A stretch of 21,438 nucleotides of DNA from JBLHKW01 sp047618565 (GTDB lineage Bacteria; Planctomycetota; UBA1135; GCA-002686595). Below, piece by piece: positions 7,899 to 16,172 of the stretch. The position numbers were made by a program, and so were the translations under genes. The notes below the pieces were generated by a model that saw nothing but the letters and a program-made list of their open reading frames with translations, was not told the DNA's origin and searched no databases. The DNA lies in contig JBLHKW010000091.1 of the NCBI GenBank assembly GCA_047618565.1, forward strand, positions 1 to 21,438, in the 5' to 3' direction. How positions within the stretch are numbered: the first letter of the stretch is position 1; every line of letters begins with the position of its first letter.

Positions 7899-8052
7899 GT
7901 CACGGCGGGCGCCTCCGCTGGCGTCTGGCGAGTCGTGTGGCGATCGAGGTCGCGTCCAACCGACCTGGCGCGGCCCGGGGCCTGTCGCCGTAGCGCCTGA
8001 TATTCGACGAAACTCGCCCTCAAGGCTTCGGAGTCGCATGTACCATCCGCGC

Positions 8053-9393
8053 ATGCGCCTCACACATCATGTTCTGTCCGCGGTTCTCGTGGGCAATCTG
8101 GTCGCCTGCATCTCCGATCCAGTTACCGGCGGCCACAAGGGCTCGGTCCTGAGCATGTCGGCGGAACAGGAGCGAGAGCTCGGCCGCCGATTGGCACCGG
8201 ATGTCGTCAATCAGTTCTCATCGGTTGTGCCGAACGCGCATGCTAACCAGGTGCTCGGCGATCTTGTGGCCAGCATGGTGAACCTGAGCCCGCGCCGGAG
8301 CGAGCTGGAGTTCGAGTTCGTGATCCTGAACTCCTCGATCCCGAACGCCATGGCCTTGCCGGGTGGGCATGTTTACATCACCCGTGGCCTGCTCGAGCAG
8401 CTGCACTCCGAGGCCGAGTTCATCGGGATCATGGGGCACGAGTTCGGGCACGTGGATCACCGCCACGCGGCGCGCGTGCCCTGGAGCTCGGCGATCCTGG
8501 CCGTGCCGGCGATCCCGTTCCGCATCCTGTACAACTGGGTGCCCATCGGGCGCCGGATTACCGGTGCGGCAACGAACGTCATCGCGGCACCATCGCAGCT
8601 GGTCGGCCTGATGTTCAGTCGCAAGCAGGAGCTCGAGGCCGATCAGCGCGGCTTGTACTTCGCGGCGCAGATGGGCTACGACCCGCGCGAGTTCATGCAG
8701 GTCTTCGAGGTCTTCGAGCGACTGGAGGAGGCCGGTGGCGGGGGCAGTGATTTCACGATCTTACGCACTCACCCCCACAACCCGGACCGTGTCGAGGCCA
8801 TCGATGCAGCCCTGAAGAATGATTACCCGGATCTGGATGGCCAGGAATTCCGCGGCACGAGCCCCGAGGTGGCCGGCGTGCTCGCTGGATTTCGGGACCG
8901 CGCTCCGGCGTTCGCGCTCTACGACCAGGCCAACAGTCTGCTGAGCGAAGACAGCGACGACGCAAGTCACAAGCAGGCGGATGGCATGTTGACCGATGCG
9001 ATCGCCCTGGTTCCGGACGAACCCCTGTTCTGGATCCTGCGCGGCGAACTGGCGCTCGAGGCAGCGGACACCGTGACTTCCCTCGATGCGTTTCAGCGTG
9101 CGTACGATGCCTACGAGCGCGGATCCCCGGGGGAGGGGCACTGGAAGCCCTCCTTCTACCTTGGAATGCTCGCCCTCAAGGCACAGGACCTGTCGCGCGC
9201 GATGGCCATGCTCGAGGAATCGCTCGTGCGCAACACGGCCCACGCAGCGACTCATTACCTGATCGGCGTGATACACGAAGGCATCGGTGAGCGTTCGCGA
9301 GCGCTCGAAGCCTATCGGCGCGCAATCGAGCTGGCGCCGAAGGGCTCCGAGGTCCGGGATGCAGCAGAGGAACGGGTCGACGAGCTGGATTAG
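8053..9393 (+). CDS. BepA-like M48 metalloprotease lipoprotein with C-terminal TPRs
   Basis: A 446-residue periplasmic zinc protease. From ATG 8053 the signal peptide ends in LVAC (lipidated Cys19). The catalytic domain has the zinc site HEFGH (129-133) within IMGHEFGHVDHRHAAR, and the third-ligand region QELEADQRG (about 192-200), the classic M48 pattern. HPHNPDRVEAI after it is typical of BepA/YfgC proteins. From about residue 300, TPR-like helix pairs follow (DAFQRAYDAYERG, ALEAYRRAIELAP). BepA-type proteins degrade or help assemble outer-membrane proteins. An in-frame ATG at 8038 with GGAG before it is an alternative start. The stop overlaps the convergent gene's stop. Confidence 0.88.
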   Translation: MRLTHHVLSAVLVGNLVACISDPVTGGHKGSVLSMSAEQERELGRRLAPDVVNQFSSVVPNAHANQVLGDLVASMVNLSPRRSELEFEFVILNSSIPNAMALPGGHVYITRGLLEQLHSEAEFIGIMGHEFGHVDHRHAARVPWSSAILAVPAIPFRILYNWVPIGRRITGAATNVIAAPSQLVGLMFSRKQELEADQRGLYFAAQMGYDPREFMQVFEVFERLEEAGGGGSDFTILRTHPHNPDRVEAIDAALKNDYPDLDGQEFRGTSPEVAGVLAGFRDRAPAFALYDQANSLLSEDSDDASHKQADGMLTDAIALVPDEPLFWILRGELALEAADTVTSLDAFQRAYDAYERGSPGEGHWKPSFYLGMLALKAQDLSRAMAMLEESLVRNTAHAATHYLIGVIHEGIGERSRALEAYRRAIELAPKGSEVRDAAEERVDELD

Positions 9394-10385
9394 CGGGGTC
9401 GTTGCGGGGCGAAGCGGTCGAAGCGGAGCAGGGCGTGCTTCTTGCTGTCGTCCACGGTCAAGAACAGCGTGCAACCCGCTTCCGCGCCGGGCGTGACGGC
9501 CAGACCTTCGTAGTTGCGGTCGCCTGGGCCCCTGTAGGATTGGCCGATGTGGAAGTCGCGGATGTTCGCGCCGTCCGCTTCTCGTGACGCCAGCTCGGTA
9601 ATGCTCAACAGGCTGCCGTCGCGCACATCGTGCCAGGCCAGGAGTCGGTTGGTAGAGCGGTCGAACTCGAGCGCAACGACCTTCGAGGTAGCATCTGGCC
9701 CCATGCCGGCGGTGACTCGATACTCGCCAATGTGATCGACGGCGCCGGTCTCGCGGTCGAGGTCAAAAGCGTGGATACCGCCGCCGTTTTGATGCCCGAC
9801 GAACATGAGTCCGCCCATTCCGTTACGGCTCACGCGCGCAACGCCGCTGGCATCGACAAAGCCCGACCGGGTCAGGAACTCATCGGGAATGAACGTGATC
9901 CCCTCCGCGCCATTGCGCCCTTCCAGGGGCAGGAAGGGGCTGGTGTCGTAGACGCGGTTCACGACCAGCTCGCCGTAGACCGACACGTCCAGCTCGTGAA
10001 TCTGCTCCTCGCCCTCGGCGATCACGTAGACGACGGGTTCCTCGAAGTTCGCAAAGGTCAGGCCTTCGCTGTCTCCCAGGCCGGTCCATTCGCCGAGCAC
10101 TTCTCCCTGCGAGGCGAGCTGTAGGGCACCGTCGCCACCTTCCTCGAGCACCCACAGCTTGCTCTCCGCACCCGGTCCGTTGCGACAGACCCAGAGCGTG
10201 CGGCTGTACGGATTCCAGACCGCCCCGCTCAGGTCCTTGCGGAACCCGTCGCATAGCTCCGACAGGTTGATGGCGTCCTGCTCGGACTCCGCGGGCCAGT
10301 CGGCCGGGCCGCGCTCGCTCGAGCGCGCGCCGCACGCGGCGAGGAGAGACCCGCACAGCGCAGCGATCAATCTGGGGCGCGTCAT
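9390..10385 (-). CDS. Secreted beta-propeller lipoprotein, SdiA-regulated/phytase-like
   Basis: A 331-residue lipoprotein starting MTRPRLIAALCG with the lipobox LAAC. The mature part has repeated blade-like segments: LSGAVWNPYSRTLWV, GLGDSEGLTFANFEEPVVYV, GAEGITFIPDEF, VVALEFDRSTNRLLAW and NYEGLAV. This resembles the SdiA-regulated (YjiK-like) and esterase-like phytase-type propellers; which one, and the substrate, cannot be decided here. A start four codons upstream (MPVL, 10397) is possible. Its TAA and the opposing protease's TAG share bases 9391-9392 (TTAG on the + strand). Confidence 0.7.
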   Translation of the reverse strand: MTRPRLIAALCGSLLAACGARSSERGPADWPAESEQDAINLSELCDGFRKDLSGAVWNPYSRTLWVCRNGPGAESKLWVLEEGGDGALQLASQGEVLGEWTGLGDSEGLTFANFEEPVVYVIAEGEEQIHELDVSVYGELVVNRVYDTSPFLPLEGRNGAEGITFIPDEFLTRSGFVDASGVARVSRNGMGGLMFVGHQNGGGIHAFDLDRETGAVDHIGEYRVTAGMGPDATSKVVALEFDRSTNRLLAWHDVRDGSLLSITELASREADGANIRDFHIGQSYRGPGDRNYEGLAVTPGAEAGCTLFLTVDDSKKHALLRFDRFAPQRPR

Positions 10386-10516
10386 CAGCACGGGCATCCT
10401 GTGTCGGAGTGAGGCATCCGCAGCCATGTTACGAGAATGGCACGGCGGGGAGATCCCCGTCGTGCCAATCTCAAGTCGATCGATCTGCGCGCGCGTGATC
10501 GTACGCGCATGTCGAA

Positions 10517-10987
10517 TCAGTTGCCGAGCTCTTGGGCCTTGGCCAGCAGGTCGCCGGGGACGCGCGCAGCGGCGGGGCCGACGGACTCGGACCACAGGAC
10601 CTCGCCGTCCTTGCCGACGAGCACGGTGGCGCGATCGGTGATGCCCTTGTCGTCGAGCATGCAGCCGTACGCGGTAGCCATGGCGCCCTTGGGGTGGAAA
10701 TCAGCCATCAACGGGAAGTCGATCCCGTCGAAGGAGGCAGCCCAGGCTTTGTGGCAGAACTTGGAATCGATGGAGACACCCAGGACCTGGGTGTTCGCGG
10801 CCTCAAACTTTGCGCCGAGCGCGTTGAGACCGGGAATTTCGATGCTTCAGGTCGGCGTGAAGTCGAGCGGGTAGAAGACGATCAATACGTTCTTCTTGCC
10901 CTTGTAGCTGGACAGCGTGATCTTCTCGTCGAGATGACTGTCCAGTTCGAAGTCGGGCGCCTGCGCTCCGGTTTCGATGATGGCCAT
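10517..10987 (-). CDS. Peroxiredoxin, probable selenoprotein (Sec47 encoded by UGA)
   Basis: A 156-residue AhpE/Bcp-type peroxiredoxin that reduces peroxides. The start MAIIETGAQAPDFELDSH is the family N-terminus. The peroxidatic motif P-x3-T-x2-C reads PLDFTPT-UGA, so Pro40, Thr44 and the codon at 10849-10847 align exactly with the catalytic triplet, with UGA in place of Cys47. The frame continues with SIEIPGLNALG, QVLGVSIDS, HKAWAASF, FPLMADFHPKG and the conserved Arg119 in DRATVLVG, to a TGA at 10519-10517. Cys78 and Cys109 remain as possible resolving or reductant-contact residues. The open frame also extends upstream of ATG 10987, but without family sequence. Divergent from the arylsulfotransferase-like gene, with 109 bases between starts. 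Sec-containing peroxiredoxins are an established selenoprotein family, so this is the firmer of the two. Confidence 0.9.
10802..10828 (-). promoter_or_regulatory. Weak candidate SECIS hairpin of the selenoperoxiredoxin
   Basis: Nineteen to 45 bases after the UGA, CTCAA can pair with TTGAG and GCG with CGC, closing the loop CTCGG, with an asymmetric internal loop between the stems. The apical GG is about 31 bases from the UGA, within the usual range. Folded by eye; other folds are possible. Confidence 0.3.
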
Positions 10988-11096
10988 GAGAATGTTCTCG
11001 GGGTTAGGGTTCGGCGGATCGCCGGGGACAATTGGGTCGCCATCTTGCCGTCGTACGCCCATAAATAAAGCCGCCAGTCGCCAGGTTCGACTACCT

Positions 11097-12812
11097 ATGA
11101 AAAAACACAGCACCGCATGGCTCGTGACCGCACTTCTGGCCGCTTCCTGCTCGGATTCGGGCCATCAGGCCGCGCATGGGTCGCGGGCCGGCGGCAGCGC
11201 CCAGGTCCCGCCGGTGGGCGAGCTGGTCGCCGAAGCGTCGCGCAGCGGCTGGAGCAGCGACGCGGCCTGGCCCGGCTTCACGCTCGTGGCGCCCCTTAAA
11301 TCCCGGTGGGTTCAACTGGTGGACATGTCCGGTACCGCTGTGCACGCCTGGGAGACCGGCGGGACGCCCGGTGTCGCCGTGTACCTGACGGAGCGCGGCA
11401 CCTTGCTGCGTTGCATCGAGGTCGAGGACCACAAGCTGTTCACCGGCGGGGGACAGGGCGGCCGCGTGCAGGAGCTGGACTGGGACAGCAGCGTGTTGTG
11501 GGAATTTGAATGGGATTCGGAGAGCGGCCTGCAGCACCATGACATCGAGGAGATGCCGAACGGCAACATCCTCATCATCGCGTGGGATCGCAAGACGCGC
11601 GCCGAGGCTCTGGCGCGCGGGCGTGATCCCGAGCTGCTGGAGGGCGAGGAGTTCTGGCCCGGCGCGGTGTACGAGATCGAGCCCACCAGGCCGGTCGGGG
11701 GCACGCTGGTCTGGTCATGGCACGCGTGGGATCACCTGGTGCAGAGCTTCGACGAGAGCGCACCGGAGTTCGGCGACCCGGCCGCACATCCTGAACGCAT
11801 CGACATCAATGGTGATCGGGACCCGGAGCCGCCGAGCGATGCGCAGCTTGCGCGGGAAGCGGAACAGATGGCGGCGCTCGGATACGCGGGCGACGACGAT
11901 GACGATGGAGATTCCGTCGCGGACGGCGATGCGGACGGTGATGAGGAGGAGGAAGATCCGGTAAAGGCCGCGCTCGAGAAGCGCACGAAGAACGCCGACT
12001 GGATGCACACCAACGGTATCGACTACAACCCGCAGCTGAATCAGATCGTGCTCAGCCTGCGCCGTTTCGATGAGATCTGGATCATCGATCACTCGACCAC
12101 GCACGCGCAAGCGGCGACCTCGAGTGGCGGCCGTTCCGGGCGCGGTGGCGACCTGCTCTATCGTTGGGGCAATCCCTACGCCTACGGCATGGGCGAGTGG
12201 AAGGACCGGCAGCTATTCGGTCAGCACAACGTGCAGTGGATACCGGACGGAAACCTGGGCCAGGGCAACCTGATCGTCTTCAACAACGGCGCGCATCGTT
12301 TCCCGGAGCCCGAGGGCCAGGACGAGGACGACGCACCCGAGATCGACGAGTGGTCGAGCGTCGACGAGTGGTGGCCGGCGCGCGACGCCGAGGGCCACTA
12401 TGCTCGGCCGGACGGCGAGCCCTTCGGCCCGTCAGCACCGACCTGGAGGTACGAGGCGAAGACGCCCACGGACTTCTTCTCGAGCTTCATCTCGGGTGTC
12501 CAGCGCCTACCGAACGGCAACACCCTGGTCTGCGCTGGCGCGCCCGGCCACGTCTTCGAGGTCACGCCGGACGAGCGCATCGTATGGGACTGGAAGAACC
12601 CCTACGGCCTCGATCCGGGTGCCGACGAGCCGGAAGAGGACGGCGGCGCCGATCCCTGTGCGCTGTTCCGTGCGGAGCGCTTTGCTGCGGATCACCCGTC
12701 CATCGTTGCCCTGCGCGAGCGGGGCGCGCCGATTCCGCTCGATGCGGGCATGGGTCCCGCGACAAACCAGCGCGTCGACGAGGAGCAGGACGCGGACCCG
12801 TCGGACGGATGA
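11097..12812 (+). CDS. Arylsulfotransferase (ASST)-like lipoprotein with Asp/Glu-rich insert
   Basis: A 571-residue exported protein. The ATG at 11097 begins a lipoprotein signal ending in AASC (Cys18). The body shows ASST-type propeller motifs: QHHDIEEMPNGNILIIAWD, DWMHTNGIDYNPQLNQIVLS, YRWGNP, GQHNVQWIPDGNLGQGNL, SGVQRLPNGNTLVCAG and VWDWKNP. Family members transfer sulfate between aryl compounds using active-site His residues; several His are present, but I cannot assign the catalytic one. Residues about 264-288 form a strongly acidic insert (GYAGDDDDDGDSVADGDADG, then EEEE), reminiscent of calcium-binding DxDxDG loops. The C-terminus is also acidic. Many planctomycete homologues have no tested activity, so the substrate is open. 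Confidence 0.75.
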   Translation: MKKHSTAWLVTALLAASCSDSGHQAAHGSRAGGSAQVPPVGELVAEASRSGWSSDAAWPGFTLVAPLKSRWVQLVDMSGTAVHAWETGGTPGVAVYLTERGTLLRCIEVEDHKLFTGGGQGGRVQELDWDSSVLWEFEWDSESGLQHHDIEEMPNGNILIIAWDRKTRAEALARGRDPELLEGEEFWPGAVYEIEPTRPVGGTLVWSWHAWDHLVQSFDESAPEFGDPAAHPERIDINGDRDPEPPSDAQLAREAEQMAALGYAGDDDDDGDSVADGDADGDEEEEDPVKAALEKRTKNADWMHTNGIDYNPQLNQIVLSLRRFDEIWIIDHSTTHAQAATSSGGRSGRGGDLLYRWGNPYAYGMGEWKDRQLFGQHNVQWIPDGNLGQGNLIVFNNGAHRFPEPEGQDEDDAPEIDEWSSVDEWWPARDAEGHYARPDGEPFGPSAPTWRYEAKTPTDFFSSFISGVQRLPNGNTLVCAGAPGHVFEVTPDERIVWDWKNPYGLDPGADEPEEDGGADPCALFRAERFAADHPSIVALRERGAPIPLDAGMGPATNQRVDEEQDADPSDG

Positions 12813-12825
12813 GGCCGCGCTGCGC

Positions 12826-13071
12826 TCAGAGGACGAACAGAATGTCCGCGTGGCGTCGCAGACCGTCGAAGACCGAGAGTCGGTGATCGTCGTCACGCAC
12901 CTCGACCGTGAGCTGCATCGAACAGTAGCGCATGTTCTTGCTGCGATTGGACAGGGTTAGCACGTACTTGTCCTCAAGTATCACCGTAACCGCGCCGCGC
13001 AGACGCTCCTCGTTGGCGCCGATGATCTGGTAGTCCCAGGGGCATGGGTACTGGATGTCCGGAGTGTCCAT
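12826..13071 (-). CDS. DUF493 (YbeD-like) family protein
   Basis: An 81-residue cytoplasmic protein. PCPWDYQIIGANEERLRGAV, LTLSNRSKNMRYCSMQLTVE and the ending HADILFVL match the DUF493 ACT-like fold throughout, and the length is normal for the family. The molecular function is poorly known. Translation most likely starts at ATG 13071 (MDTPDIQYP); an in-frame ATG three codons upstream is an alternative. It converges on the arylsulfotransferase-like gene, with 13 bases between stops. Confidence 0.8.
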   Translation of the reverse strand: MDTPDIQYPCPWDYQIIGANEERLRGAVTVILEDKYVLTLSNRSKNMRYCSMQLTVEVRDDDHRLSVFDGLRRHADILFVL

Positions 13072-13177
13072 TGGCCTCATGCTCGCTGTCGGGGAGCCCG
13101 ACAACAACCTCAGACCACGGGAATCGTCCCGCAGCCCGACTTGACCCGAACCCACTCTCCGCGTAGCCTCCCGCGCC

Positions 13178-13300
13178 ATGCACACCTACCTGGCACACAT
13201 CACCGCGACGGACATCGGACTCGGCACGGGCCTCTTCCTGGCGGGTGCCCTGTGCGGCATCTGGCTGGCCATCCGGTTCGGACGCACGGTCCGTAGCTGA
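13178..13300 (+). CDS. 40-residue single-helix membrane peptide
   Basis: ATG 13178 to TGA 13300 encodes MHTYLAHITATDIGLGTGLF and a continuing hydrophobic helix (LAGALCGIWLAIRFG) with a short basic tail (RTVRS). Codon use is GC-rich at third positions, as in the neighbouring genes. It is divergent from the DUF493 gene. A conserved small membrane protein is likely, but function is unknown. Confidence 0.5.
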   Translation: MHTYLAHITATDIGLGTGLFLAGALCGIWLAIRFGRTVRS

Positions 13301-13521
13301 CCGTTAGCCCCCGGGGCTGCAGAGGCAACGCGCGATGGGTCGCCCTGGTATGCGGCGCATCTGGCCTGCCGGGCAGTCCGTTGATCCAGCGCTCCGGATG
13401 CCAGGGCGGCAACCGGAGCCGGGCCCGTTCCCGGCGCTCCTACGCAGATGATACGCGCGGGCTCCGTAGGTGGGCGCAGTCCACGGATCCATGGCGATAC
13501 GGTGCGGGTTAGAATGTTGGG

Positions 13522-14532
13522 ATGATCCACCTTGTTAATGCACTGGCGGTACAGGTGCAGGATGCCGCTTCAGCCGTCGAGGAGACGTCTGCGACCGACG
13601 CGGCTGTCGACTGGCTCGAGTTGCTCGGTCGCATGCACCCCGCGCTGGTCCACCTGCCGATCGGCATGGTGTGCGCGGTGGCGCTGATCGAGCTGTTCGG
13701 GTTCGGCGAGATGCCGCGGCGCTACGTGATCATGCGGCGTGCTGCCCTGGTGGTTGCGATGCTCTCGGCGTGCACGACGGCGACCAGTGGATGGTTCCTG
13801 GGACAGCCCGGGGACTACGACGCGGACATTCTCTACTGGCATCGCTGGTTGAGCATCGCGGTGGCGGTGATGTTGGTGCTGGCGACGCTCGCGGACCTTT
13901 TCAGCTGGCACGGGTTCTTCAGACGGCTGGCGGTGCTTCTGGCCGTTGGGTTGGTCGTGGTCACCGGGCACCAGGGCGGGTCGCTTACCCACGGACCGAA
14001 CTACCTGACCCACGACGCGCCGGCGTGGATGCAGCAGGCAGTCGACGCCATCTCACCGCAGACCTACCTGGGGACGCCGGACGCCGGGCCCGAGGATGCG
14101 GCCGATGAGGCTGATGAGGCCGGACCTTCGGATGCGGAGCAAGACGCGGAGCCGGAACCGGAGTCCACTTCGGACGAGGCGGGGGCGAGCGAGGCGCGGG
14201 TCGTGTTCGATCTGCTCGCCGTGAATTGCTATCGCTGTCACGGTCCGAAGAAGCGCAAGGCGGGCCTGCGGCTCGATCAGCGCGAGGGGTTGCTGTCGGT
14301 CATCGCTGCGGGTGCGGCGCCGGATAGCGAGCTCTTCCGGCGTTTGAGCCTGCCCACGGGGCATGGCGACGAGATGCCTCCCAGTGGTCCGCCGATGGAG
14401 GAGGAGGATCAGGCGCGCGTGCGGCGCTGGCTCAACAGTGGCGCGTCCTTCGCGGGGCTGGAGCTGTCGGGTGATGCGCCTCAACCGGCGGATGTGGGCG
14501 ATGCGGTCGAGGCCGACGCTACCGGCGGCTGA
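13522..14532 (+). CDS. DUF2231-like membrane domain fused to planctomycete-type cytochrome c
   Basis: A 336-residue membrane-bound c-type cytochrome. Residues about 35-155 hold GRMHPALVHLPIGM, typical of DUF2231-like membrane domains, and four hydrophobic helices. Residues about 186-225 are a linker rich in Glu, Asp, Ala and Ser. The cytochrome domain follows: heme site CYRCH (236-240), then GPKKRKAGLRLDQREGLL, and DEMPPSGPP with Met285 as probable distal ligand. That pattern matches the PSCyt1-type domain common in planctomycetes. The role is probably electron transfer at the membrane. A rho-independent-like terminator follows at 14551-14578, and TAGAAT lies just upstream of the start. Confidence 0.82.
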   Translation: MIHLVNALAVQVQDAASAVEETSATDAAVDWLELLGRMHPALVHLPIGMVCAVALIELFGFGEMPRRYVIMRRAALVVAMLSACTTATSGWFLGQPGDYDADILYWHRWLSIAVAVMLVLATLADLFSWHGFFRRLAVLLAVGLVVVTGHQGGSLTHGPNYLTHDAPAWMQQAVDAISPQTYLGTPDAGPEDAADEADEAGPSDAEQDAEPEPESTSDEAGASEARVVFDLLAVNCYRCHGPKKRKAGLRLDQREGLLSVIAAGAAPDSELFRRLSLPTGHGDEMPPSGPPMEEEDQARVRRWLNSGASFAGLELSGDAPQPADVGDAVEADATGG

Positions 14533-14550
14533 CGGCGCAGGAACTGTGTC

Positions 14551-14578
14551 ACCTTCCCGTTCGGGGGAGGTCTTGTTT
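14551..14578 (+). terminator. Rho-independent-like terminator after the cytochrome gene
   Basis: ACCTTCCC pairs with GGGGAGGT across a short GTTC-type loop and is followed by the T-rich stretch TCTTGTTT. It lies 18 bases after the cytochrome stop and before the ribosome site of the next gene. Confidence 0.55.
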
Positions 14579-14645
14579 GCAGGGATGGGGGGCCTCGCAT
14601 GGATGCGGGGCACATCACTGATCATGCAAACAGGGAGATCGACAC

Positions 14646-15149
14646 ATGAAGTATCTGATGGCGGGCGCGTTGGCGCTGAGCTTGACCACGACCGGCTTTG
14701 CCTACCGTGGAGCGTGTATCCCGGACGGTAGTTGCGGGACGTTTTCCATCGACTTGCCGGACCTGAACTCGCCGGGTTTTCCGACCAGTGCCCAGTGGAG
14801 CGGCGAGCTGGCGGAGATTCTCGACGCGGACGGGTTCAGCGGCGATGACAGCATGGGCTACGCGGAAATCGTCAACGGCGCGGCCGTCGGGGAACTCTGC
14901 AACGAGGACGGCAATATCGTCGGGCCCAATGGAAACGTCGTCGAGGGCGGGCTCAAGGGTGGCTGCGTTGAGGTCTACGTGAAGGTGCCGTTCGACTACA
15001 TCAGCGTGATCCAGGTGTGTAGCAGCATCGGGAGCAGCATTGGTGGTGGCGGGGTGACCGGCACCTTTGGAAGCAGTCGCTGCCAGACGGTGGAGCTGCA
15101 CTCGCAGTCCAGCTGGAGCAGTCCGTCGCACGAGGTCTGTCCGTGCTAG
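14646..15149 (+). CDS. Secreted Cys-rich hypothetical protein, 167 residues
   Basis: A signal peptide (MKYLMAGALALSLTTTGFA) is preceded by GGGAG at a good distance. The mature protein has eight Cys residues, two in the terminal VCPC, suggesting disulfides, plus Gly/Ser-rich stretches (CSSIGSSIGGGGV). No family recognised. Its end overlaps the next start by 7 bases, so the two are probably cotranslated. Confidence 0.6.
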   Translation: MKYLMAGALALSLTTTGFAYRGACIPDGSCGTFSIDLPDLNSPGFPTSAQWSGELAEILDADGFSGDDSMGYAEIVNGAAVGELCNEDGNIVGPNGNVVEGGLKGGCVEVYVKVPFDYISVIQVCSSIGSSIGGGGVTGTFGSSRCQTVELHSQSSWSSPSHEVCPC

Positions 15150-16159
15150 AAGGACGGCGCGCGGACGCGGTCGTGGCGGCGGCCCTGGCCCTGGTGGTCG
15201 GGGTCGCCGCGGTCCTGTTGAGGAACGCTGCGCCGGCGGTCGCAGCGGGCACCATGGCCGATCCGGCGGCGTCGGCGGCTGGGTCGATAGCTCGTGGGAG
15301 AGTTGCGCTGCCGGTGGACGTCGCACAGGGGCGCGCGAGTGTGTCCGCTGACGGGCGGGGCGTGCACGAGACGGAGGGGGACGTGAGGGGCTCGGGAGCC
15401 GCGCAGCAATACGGTTCCATCGAAGGCGTCGTCCATGATGCGCTCGGCTATCCGGACGCGCACCAGGTGTGGGTGTTCCGGCACCGAGATCCGGATGTGC
15501 GCGAGCGCCGGGCCCGCAGTGGCATGCACGGGAACTTCGAGCTGCGGGACGTCGAGGCCGGAAGCTGGGAGGCCCTCTACTGCCACGTTCATCCGTCGGT
15601 GCAGGTTCCGATGCTGACGGTCATGACGAAGCTGGAGGTGTCGCAGGGCGAGGTGAGCTGGGTCGAACTCGGCGCTCCTGATGGTACGCGCAGCTTGTAC
15701 GGCGAGTACGTGGTTCGGGTGGACGACGCCAGCCACGAGGTGGCCGGGGGAGAGCGCGTCGTGCAGACCATGGAACAGGATCTGGACCTCGAGTTGCGGC
15801 CGGCGTCCGGTGCAGGCGCTGTGACCAGCACGGGGCGCGCGCGGGTTGTCAGCTTTCCGGGTGGGTTCCGGGCGGAGCTTGCTGCGCGCGACGCGGGTGA
15901 AGACGACGGCCGACCAGCGCTGCGCAAGGGCGCGTTCTTCTTCGGCGGGCTTGAACCCGGGCACTACGTTCTGCGTATCGTGCCGACCGGGAATGAGCGT
16001 GTGAAGGCCACGTTCGATGGGGGAGACGTGCGCGAGATCGAACTCGGCATCGAGCGCGCGATCGACCTGGTGCTGGGGGACGTGGTGCTCGCACCCGAGG
16101 TCTTCTCGATGGTGGACGACTTCGTGCATCCGGCGCTCGAGCGGGAGGCCGCGCGTTGA
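15143..16159 (+). CDS. Membrane-anchored protein with carboxypeptidase-regulatory-like domain
   Basis: The GTG start at 15143 overlaps the preceding TAG by 7 bases. The N-terminal helix (about 9-35, VVAAALALVVGVAAVLL) is a signal anchor. YGSIEGVVHDALGYPDAHQV with NFELRDVEAGSW resembles the beta-sandwich of carboxypeptidase-regulatory-like (CarboxypepD_reg) modules. FFFGGLEPGHYVLRIVPTG looks like a second such beta module near 270-290. It has no catalytic motif. A surface or periplasmic structural role with the upstream Cys-rich protein is inference. Confidence 0.6.
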   Translation: MLEGRRADAVVAAALALVVGVAAVLLRNAAPAVAAGTMADPAASAAGSIARGRVALPVDVAQGRASVSADGRGVHETEGDVRGSGAAQQYGSIEGVVHDALGYPDAHQVWVFRHRDPDVRERRARSGMHGNFELRDVEAGSWEALYCHVHPSVQVPMLTVMTKLEVSQGEVSWVELGAPDGTRSLYGEYVVRVDDASHEVAGGERVVQTMEQDLDLELRPASGAGAVTSTGRARVVSFPGGFRAELAARDAGEDDGRPALRKGAFFFGGLEPGHYVLRIVPTGNERVKATFDGGDVREIELGIERAIDLVLGDVVLAPEVFSMVDDFVHPALEREAAR

Positions 16160-16172
16160 CGGGGCCCGGTTT

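Noticed and set aside
6906..8063. 385-residue open frame on the minus strand
   Set aside because: It spans a repeat element and runs antisense to the lipoprotein gene, with Arg/Pro-rich low-complexity sequence typical of shadow frames in GC-rich DNA.
10517..10519. Terminal UGA of the peroxiredoxin as a second Sec codon
   Set aside because: The protein has its normal family length here, and the sequence beyond shows no conserved continuation.
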